From positions 1-34,133 of IMG/VR virus record IMGVR_UViG_3300042938_002066: a DNA stretch of 34,133 nt, one strand, 5' to 3'. This document shows, piece by piece, positions 28,588 to 34,133 of this stretch. Every line of letters starts with the position of its first letter. Position 1 is the stretch's first letter. This DNA comes from a virus. The position numbers were made by a program, and so were the translations under genes. A model generated the notes under the pieces. That model did not search any database. It saw only the letters and a program-made list of their open reading frames with translations, and was not told where the DNA came from.

Positions 28588-31559
28588 TGAGCTACACCAG
28601 CCAGAACCCCTACGGCGGCCCGGTGAACATGCCGGAGCAGCGCGGGCCAGACATCAACAGCGCCGGCCTGCCCGCGCGCCAGCTCGCCCAGGGCCTGGCT
28701 GAAGTCTCCGGCCAATGGGCCGGCTTTTGGGCGCAGGCGCAACAGGCCCAGAACGTCGCCACCGCCAGCAAGCATTCCGCCGATGCCCAGATGGAACTGG
28801 GCGACATGATCCGCGGCTTCGACAGCGACCCAGACCCCGCCGGCGCCGCCGAACGCTTCAAGCAGCGCGCCGCGGAATGGCGCACCAAGAAGCTGGAGGG
28901 GCTGGACCCCGGCGTGCAGCGCGTGCTCGACGGCCAGCTGCAGCGCCTGGTGCCCGCCGCCTACAACCAGGTGGCCGGCCGCGCCGCCGAGCGCACCCGC
29001 ACCAACCTGCGCGCGGGTTTCACCGATACGCTGGGCACGTTCGCCCAGGGCCTCGCCGCCGCGCCGGACGAGCCCACCACGCAGGCGCAGCTGCAAGGCA
29101 TCAAGGCCCACATCTCCGGCAACGTGGCCGCGGGCATCATCCCCCAGGCGGATGCCACCCAATACTTCAGCCGCGCCGTGGCCCAGGCCATTACCATCAA
29201 ATCCGCCACCGACCCCATCGCCGCCCAGCAGATGCTGGAACAGCACAAGGCGGAGATGGACGCCGGCACAGTCGCCACCCTCACCACCAGCCTGCGCGCC
29301 CCGGTGGAGCGGCGCCAGGACGAGAACGACGTGCAGCAGCGCATCACCCTGAGCCAGGACGTGCGCACCCGCGCCGATGCCGTGGTGCAGGGCCTGGTGG
29401 CACGCAACATCCCGCTGCACGTGGCGCAAGGCCTCGCCGCGAACGCCATCCAAGAAAGCGGCGCCAACCCCGCCACCCGCCCCGGCGACGGCGGCGCCAG
29501 CGACGGCCTGTTCCAGTGGCGCGACAGCCGGCGGCAGGCTTTCAAGGCGCAATACGGCATCGACCCCAGCCAGGCTACGTTGGACCAGCAGCTCGACTTC
29601 ACCGTGGCCGAGCTGCAGGGCAGTGAGAAGCGCGCGGGCGATGCCCTGCTGGCCACCCGCACGCCGGAGGATGCCGCCCGCGTCGCCAGCACCGCCTACC
29701 TGCGCCCGCGCGACACGGCCGTGGAGGAACGCCGCCGCGCCGGCTACGCCACCGCCCTGGCCGGCGGCAGCCCGCGCCAGATGGTGCTTGACCAGGTGCG
29801 CCAGGATAGCGCCGATATGCCCCTCGGCCGCCGGTTGCACCGGGAGGCGCTGGTGGAACAATGGTTCAACCGGCTGGATGCGCAGCAAGGCCAGCAACGC
29901 GCCGCGCTGGGCAGCGAGCTGCGCGACCTCTCCGCCACCTACCTCGCCGGCAACACCACCCCCGCCATCCCGGAAAACCGCATCCGCGAGCTGCACCCGG
30001 CCGATAGCCAGCGCATCATCGACAGCCTCAACATCACCCGCACCGCGGGCGATGCGTTGAAAGCCTCTGCCTTCGCCAGCCCCGCCGACCAAACCTCGAT
30101 GCGCGCGCAACTCGCCGGCAACCCCGCCGACACGTACTTGGCCGCCGAGCGCCAGCAGGCCGTGGGGCACTACGACCAGGGCCTGACCCGCATCCGCACC
30201 GCCATCAAGGACGACCCCGGCGGCTATGCCGGCACCGCGCCGGAAGTGCAGGAATTGGTGCGCGCCGGCGCCACCGCGCCGCAGATCATGGCCGCCAGCA
30301 TCGGCGTGCAGCAGCGCATGGGCGTGCTGCCTTCCGCCCGCCGCCTGCTGACCAACGACCAGGCCACCGTGATGGCGGAACTGCTGCGCACCACCCCGCC
30401 GGAAAAGGCCGACATGGCCGCCACGCTGGGCAGGCTTGCGCAGGATTTCGGCGCGGGCGATGCCGACCCCGCCCGCCGCGCCACCGGCGCCGCCCTGTTC
30501 AATGCCGCGCTGGGCGAGCTGGTGAAGCACCAGAAAATCGGCTGGGAATGGATTGCCTTCGCCGGCATGGACCGCCCGGAACAGGCGCAGGGCCGCGCCA
30601 TGCTGCAGCAAGCCCTCGTGTTCGAAGCCGCGCGCGGCGGGCCGGAAGCCGTGGTGAAGCTGCTGCCGCAAGACCAGGCCAAGGCCCTGCCCGGCGAGCT
30701 CGACAGCGCATTGACCGACCTGCGCACCGTCACCAGCCACCACCCAGGCGGCATGGCGCTGTTCGACAACAGCCGCCGCAGCATCGAGACCATCGCCCGC
30801 ATGCGCGTGATGAAGGGCGAGAGCGCCAGCCAGGCCGCCAAGAACGCCTACAACGACGTGATCGGCCACAAATGGGAGCCGGCCGGCGACGACGGCAGCG
30901 GCTGGATGTTCGATACCCACACCATGCTGGTGCCCAAGGGTCAGGCCGGCGCCATCGAAACCTCCCTGGCCACGGTGCGCGGCGGCATCAAGCCCAGCGA
31001 CATCATGCCTCTGCCGGACCCGATGCGCCGCACTGCCAGCGAGGCCGAGCTGCGCGACGCCACCGCCAGCGCCGCCCGCCGCGGCTTCTGGATCAACAAC
31101 GCAGACGGCAGCGGCGCCGTGCTGGTGGGCCGCTCCACCGGCGGCGCCATCATCAACATCATGCGCGCCGATGGCCGCCCGATCGAGGTGCTGTTCGAAC
31201 ACCTGCCGAAACCCGGCCAGCCCGCCATCGCCCTGCCGGCCGCCACCACCGACCAGCCGGGCACCGCGCCCGCACCGACCCCGCCCGAAGCCCGCCGCGC
31301 CCGCTTCCTGGACCTGATGAGCCGGCCCAGCTTCGACCCTTACACGGCGCTATCCAACGTCATGGCCGACGCGCTGTTCCCCAACGCCCTGCCGCCCGGC
31401 GTGCGCCAAGACAGCCCGATGCCCGCCAGCACCGTGCCCGCCGCTCAGCCCGCGCCCCAGCAATTACCCGTCTGGCGCGGCCTGCCCAGCTGGAGCCAGC
31501 GCGCCGCCGAACGCTACGGCCGCCCGCGCCAGGGCACGCCGATGGAAGGTGACCGATGA
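28587..31559 (+). CDS. Internal virion (gp15-like) protein with lysozyme-like domain
   Basis: 990 aa. The start at 28587 (TGATG overlap) is used because upstream in-frame codons lie within the gp14-like gene. Residues 1-260 are helical. Residues about 265-390 form a phage-tail-lysozyme-like domain: 'HVAQGLAANAIQESGANPATRPG', then 'GLFQWRDSRRQAFKAQYG', 'TLDQQLDFTVAELQGSEKRA', 'TPEDAARVASTAYLRPRD'. Glu290 in 'AIQES' is the likely catalytic acid. The remaining 600 residues are helical, followed by a small beta region and a Pro-rich tail. It is probably ejected and cuts peptidoglycan locally so that the ejection channel can cross the periplasm. The next gene overlaps it by ATGA. Confidence 0.85.
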   Translation: MSYTSQNPYGGPVNMPEQRGPDINSAGLPARQLAQGLAEVSGQWAGFWAQAQQAQNVATASKHSADAQMELGDMIRGFDSDPDPAGAAERFKQRAAEWRTKKLEGLDPGVQRVLDGQLQRLVPAAYNQVAGRAAERTRTNLRAGFTDTLGTFAQGLAAAPDEPTTQAQLQGIKAHISGNVAAGIIPQADATQYFSRAVAQAITIKSATDPIAAQQMLEQHKAEMDAGTVATLTTSLRAPVERRQDENDVQQRITLSQDVRTRADAVVQGLVARNIPLHVAQGLAANAIQESGANPATRPGDGGASDGLFQWRDSRRQAFKAQYGIDPSQATLDQQLDFTVAELQGSEKRAGDALLATRTPEDAARVASTAYLRPRDTAVEERRRAGYATALAGGSPRQMVLDQVRQDSADMPLGRRLHREALVEQWFNRLDAQQGQQRAALGSELRDLSATYLAGNTTPAIPENRIRELHPADSQRIIDSLNITRTAGDALKASAFASPADQTSMRAQLAGNPADTYLAAERQQAVGHYDQGLTRIRTAIKDDPGGYAGTAPEVQELVRAGATAPQIMAASIGVQQRMGVLPSARRLLTNDQATVMAELLRTTPPEKADMAATLGRLAQDFGAGDADPARRATGAALFNAALGELVKHQKIGWEWIAFAGMDRPEQAQGRAMLQQALVFEAARGGPEAVVKLLPQDQAKALPGELDSALTDLRTVTSHHPGGMALFDNSRRSIETIARMRVMKGESASQAAKNAYNDVIGHKWEPAGDDGSGWMFDTHTMLVPKGQAGAIETSLATVRGGIKPSDIMPLPDPMRRTASEAELRDATASAARRGFWINNADGSGAVLVGRSTGGAIINIMRADGRPIEVLFEHLPKPGQPAIALPAATTDQPGTAPAPTPPEARRARFLDLMSRPSFDPYTALSNVMADALFPNALPPGVRQDSPMPASTVPAAQPAPQQLPVWRGLPSWSQRAAERYGRPRQGTPMEGDR

Positions 31560-33910
31560 GCGGCTTCACCGGCCTTTATTTTGGCGACCCCGCCGCCCCC
31601 GCCGCCGTGCAGGCGCAGGGCCTGTCTGCCGTGCAGGCCTCCACTGGGGAAGTGCTGGCCGCCACCGCCGGCAGCGCATGGGCCAACAGCCTCGGCCCGC
31701 GCCTGTTCGATTGGGGCGGGCGCCAGTTCGCCCCCTCCGGCCGCACGCTGGACGCCACCGAGGCCAACGCCAGCTACAGCGTGCCCGGCCTCACCTTCGA
31801 CCGCCCGGTGGCGGAAGGCGTGGCCCAGGCCCTGCGCGACGGGCGGGAGGCGGAGAACCGCCGCCAGGCCATCATCGCCCGCCGCAGCGACAGCCTCGCC
31901 ACCAGCGCCGTGGGCCGCGGTGTCGTCACCTTTGCCACGGCCATGCTGGATCCCGTGAACATCGGTGCCGCGCTGATCCCCTTCGTGGGGGAGGCGCGCA
32001 TGATGCAACTGCTGGGCACCACCAGCGTGGCCGCCGTGCGCGCCGCCACCGGTGCCGCCAACGGCGCGCTGGGCATGGCGGTGCTGGAGCCGCTGGAATG
32101 GGGCCTGTCCCGTTCGGAATTCAACGACCGCCACATGAGCGAGACGCTGGCCAATGTCGCCTTCGGTGGCGTGCTGGGCGCCGGCCTCCATGTGCTAGGC
32201 GGTGCCGCCGTGGATTGGAAGCGCGGCAGCGGCCCGGCCTGGGCGCCCAAGCCCAACCCCACCCCGGTGGAACGCGCCATCTCCGAAGCCGCCCCGCAGG
32301 CGCGCGAGCTGATGCTGCGCGGCGCCGTCGCCGCCGTGGCCGAAGGCCGGCCGGTGGAAGTGGGCGCGGTGATGAACCTGCCCACCGCCACCACCTACCG
32401 CGAGGTGGCCGGCGAGGCCCGCCAGGGCGCCTACGCCGCCTACACCCCCGGCGGCCTGCGCATCGAGGCGCGGCCGGAGGTGGTGGACCTGTCCGCCCTG
32501 GTGCCCAGCCACATGGCCGACGGCACTGTCAACGCCGCCTATCCACATGCCGAGGGATTGCAGCCGCGTGACCGAAGCACCGCAGGAAGCCAGGACCAAA
32601 TCGGAACCATCGCCGCCAACCTTCAGCCGGAGCGCCTCGGCCCGTCGCCCGAGGCTGGTGCTGGCGCCCCTCTTGTGGACGCGCGCGGGGTGGTGGAAAG
32701 CGGCAATGGCCGAGTGGCAGCACTCGATCGGGTCTATTCCAACCCGGAGCTGGCGCACCGCGCCCAAGCCTACCGCGCCTATCTGGAGGCCCAAGGCTAT
32801 GACCTCACCGGGATCGAACGCCCGGTGCTGGTCGGCCGGCGCGTGTCGGACCTGTCGCCCCAGGAAGCCGCCGCGTTCGCCAAGGGCGCCAACGAACGCC
32901 CGAACCTCAGCATGACCGCAGCCGAGCAGGCCCGCGCCGATGCCGACCGCGCCGGCCGCGCCGTGGACCAGCTGCAACCAGGCGCGCTCACCAGCAGCCA
33001 GAACCGGGACTTCACCCGCGCCTTCCTGGCCATGCTGCCGGCGGAGGAACGCGGCAGCTTGGTGCTGGCCGATGGGCGCCTGTCGGCCGCCGGAGAGCTG
33101 CGCATGCGCCAGGCGATCCTCGCCCACTCCTTCGGCGACAGCCTCGGCCCGCTGCTGGAAAAGCTGCTGAACGGCGAGGCCGACAACCTGAAGGGCATTG
33201 CCGGCGCCCTGGCCGATACCGCCGGCCCGTGGGGCCGCATGCGCGCCGCCGCCGCGCGCGGCGAGATCCCCGCCGACCTGGACATTACCGCCGCCCTCGG
33301 CGAGGCCGTGCAGCTGGTGGAAAAGGCCCGCAGCAGCGGCAAGACCATCGCCGAGCTGCTGGCCCAGGCCGATGCCTTCACCGCCCCGCCCGGCCCCGCC
33401 ACGCTGGCCCTGCTGCGCCTGATGCACCGCGACGAAACCCTTGCCCGCACCCTCGGCCGCGAGCCCATGGCGGAGCTGCTGACCCGCTACGCCGACGAGG
33501 CAATGAAGGTGCAGCCGGGCCCCGATTTGTTCGGCACCCCGCCCGCCAGCCCCGCCGATTTGCTGCGCGCCGCCGCCCGCCACGTGGACCCCGCCGCCGC
33601 CACCGCCCAGGCCCTGGACGACCTCGCCCGCGCCCCCCGCGCCGCGCCGGAGGACGTGCTGGCCAGCCGCGAGGCCGCGCGCATGGCCAACGCACAGCCG
33701 CCAGTAGTCAAGCAATCCTTGACCGCTGCCGACCCCGAGCTGGCCGCCATCACCGCCGACGCGGACCGCATCACCCAACAGCTGGAAACCCTGCCCTTGG
33801 CGCCAGACGAAGCGGCCACGCTGACCCGCCTGCGCGAAGGCGTGCAGCTCGCCGAAACCGAAGCCCGCGCCACCGAGGCCGCGGCCCTGTGCATGGTGGG
33901 TGTCCGATGA
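31556..33910 (+). CDS. Internal virion (gp16-like) protein with DdrB-type ParB-like domain
   Basis: 784 aa. The N-terminal region has Gly/Ala-rich segments that could act as membrane-inserting helices ('VGRGVVTFATAMLDPVNIGAALIPFVGEA', 'NVAFGGVLGAGLHVLGGAAV'). Residues about 343-462 match the DdrB-like ParB domain of polyvalent proteins: 'DQIGTIAANLQPERLGPSPEA', 'VDARGVVESGNGRVAALDRVY', 'YRAYLEAQGYDL', 'RPVLVGRRVSDL', 'NLSMTAAEQARADADRAG'. The rest is helical with an Ala-rich tail. Such proteins are packaged and enter the cell with the genome; P1 DdrB is linked to protection from restriction. An anti-restriction role here is inference. The end overlaps the DUF5675 start. Confidence 0.8.
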   Translation: MSGFTGLYFGDPAAPAAVQAQGLSAVQASTGEVLAATAGSAWANSLGPRLFDWGGRQFAPSGRTLDATEANASYSVPGLTFDRPVAEGVAQALRDGREAENRRQAIIARRSDSLATSAVGRGVVTFATAMLDPVNIGAALIPFVGEARMMQLLGTTSVAAVRAATGAANGALGMAVLEPLEWGLSRSEFNDRHMSETLANVAFGGVLGAGLHVLGGAAVDWKRGSGPAWAPKPNPTPVERAISEAAPQARELMLRGAVAAVAEGRPVEVGAVMNLPTATTYREVAGEARQGAYAAYTPGGLRIEARPEVVDLSALVPSHMADGTVNAAYPHAEGLQPRDRSTAGSQDQIGTIAANLQPERLGPSPEAGAGAPLVDARGVVESGNGRVAALDRVYSNPELAHRAQAYRAYLEAQGYDLTGIERPVLVGRRVSDLSPQEAAAFAKGANERPNLSMTAAEQARADADRAGRAVDQLQPGALTSSQNRDFTRAFLAMLPAEERGSLVLADGRLSAAGELRMRQAILAHSFGDSLGPLLEKLLNGEADNLKGIAGALADTAGPWGRMRAAAARGEIPADLDITAALGEAVQLVEKARSSGKTIAELLAQADAFTAPPGPATLALLRLMHRDETLARTLGREPMAELLTRYADEAMKVQPGPDLFGTPPASPADLLRAAARHVDPAAATAQALDDLARAPRAAPEDVLASREAARMANAQPPVVKQSLTAADPELAAITADADRITQQLETLPLAPDEAATLTRLREGVQLAETEARATEAAALCMVGVR

Positions 33911-34133
33911 AACTGCTTTTGCAGCGCAGAGCCTCGGCAAACGGCTGCACGCTGGGCCAGCTCGGCATCAACGGCACTCACCAATGCTACACGCTGGAGG
34001 ACGTGGTGCGCTCCGGGCCTAAAATTGCGGGCCAGACGGCGATCCCGGCCGGCACCTACGCCGTGCGACTTACCTGGTCCCCGCGCTTCGGCCGCATCCT
34101 GCCGCTGATTGAGGCCGTGCCGGGCTTTGAAGG
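33907..34133 (+). CDS. DUF5675 family protein, N-terminal part (continues at 3-326)
   Basis: This is the 5' part of a gene interrupted by the window end. Joined across the circle (33907-34006 plus 1-326) it encodes 141 aa. The ATG overlaps the stop of the preceding ejection-protein gene (ATGA), so translation is probably coupled. The N-terminal part reads MKLLLQRRASANGCTLGQLG and continues into a 'CYTLED' segment and 'IPAGTY', which fit the DUF5675 pattern known from phages. The role is not established. The position within the virion and lysis genes and the lack of another endolysin make a peptidoglycan-related role possible. That part is inference. Confidence 0.8.
   Translation, partial: MKLLLQRRASANGCTLGQLGINGTHQCYTLEDVVRSGPKIAGQTAIPAGTYAVRLTWSPRFGRILPLIEAVPGFE
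34007..34133. repeat. Terminal direct repeat, right copy (circular overlap)
   Basis: Exact copy of 1-127. It should be trimmed before coordinates are used for a circular map. Confidence 0.95.

Noticed and set aside
28566-31202. Long minus-strand ORF of 878 aa opposite the gp15-like gene
   Set aside because: It is Gly/Ala/His-rich, lacks any domain pattern, and is antisense to a gene with a clear lysozyme-like domain.

Overview
The window is almost certainly one complete circular (or circularly permuted) temperate phage genome. The last 127 bases (34007-34133) repeat the first 127 exactly, and a gene broken by the end of the window continues in frame at its start. The unit length is therefore 34,006 bp. 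127 is also a common assembler k-mer, so the repeat is more likely an assembly overlap than a physical terminal repeat. By eye the sequence is about two-thirds G+C, genes overlap by ATGA/TGATG, and Shine-Dalgarno sites are strong, which points to a high-GC proteobacterial host (beta or gamma). The virion genes are those of a short-tailed podovirus of the T7 / epsilon15 / BPP-1 structural type.

Lysogeny block (about 4964-8530). A candidate attP (5057-5102) is the 3' half of a tRNA-Thr(CGT) gene, flanked by three copies of a 9-bp candidate integrase arm site. Next come, on the minus strand, a small unknown gene, a tyrosine integrase, an AlpA/Xis-like excisionase, two small unknown genes, a two-TM membrane protein and a CI-like HTH repressor. 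The rightward early operon starts divergently with a Cro/YdaS-like gene.

Early and replication block (8536-14600, plus strand). It holds small membrane and HTH genes, a Toprim primase-like protein, a P-loop replicative ATPase and an ORF carrying twelve TGTGAC/GTCACA repeats that look like replication iterons. A two-gene minus-strand cassette (HTH regulator plus LPD29-like protein) interrupts this block, with its own 23-bp palindrome between divergent candidate promoters.

Late block (14597 to 34006, then 1 to 4963, plus strand). The order is small and large terminase, a glycine-rich adhesin-like module, portal, DUF3310 and Bbp19-like genes, scaffold, capsid, decoration protein, adaptor, a nozzle protein split in two at an in-frame amber codon, and the gp13-, gp14-, gp15- and gp16-like ejection proteins. 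Two of the ejection proteins carry a lysozyme-like domain and a DdrB-type ParB-like domain respectively. A DUF5675 protein, a further large ejection-type protein, a beta-helix tailspike and two small membrane (lysis) proteins follow, ending at attP. No canonical endolysin is recognisable.

The only sizeable non-coding stretches are the attP region (4964-5193), the control regions around 7663-7722, 8460-8535, 8940-9015 and 12359-12465, and three hairpin-rich gaps around the capsid and decoration genes (22738-23000, 23889-23981, 24480-24609). All family calls come from reading motifs and gene order; no database search was run.
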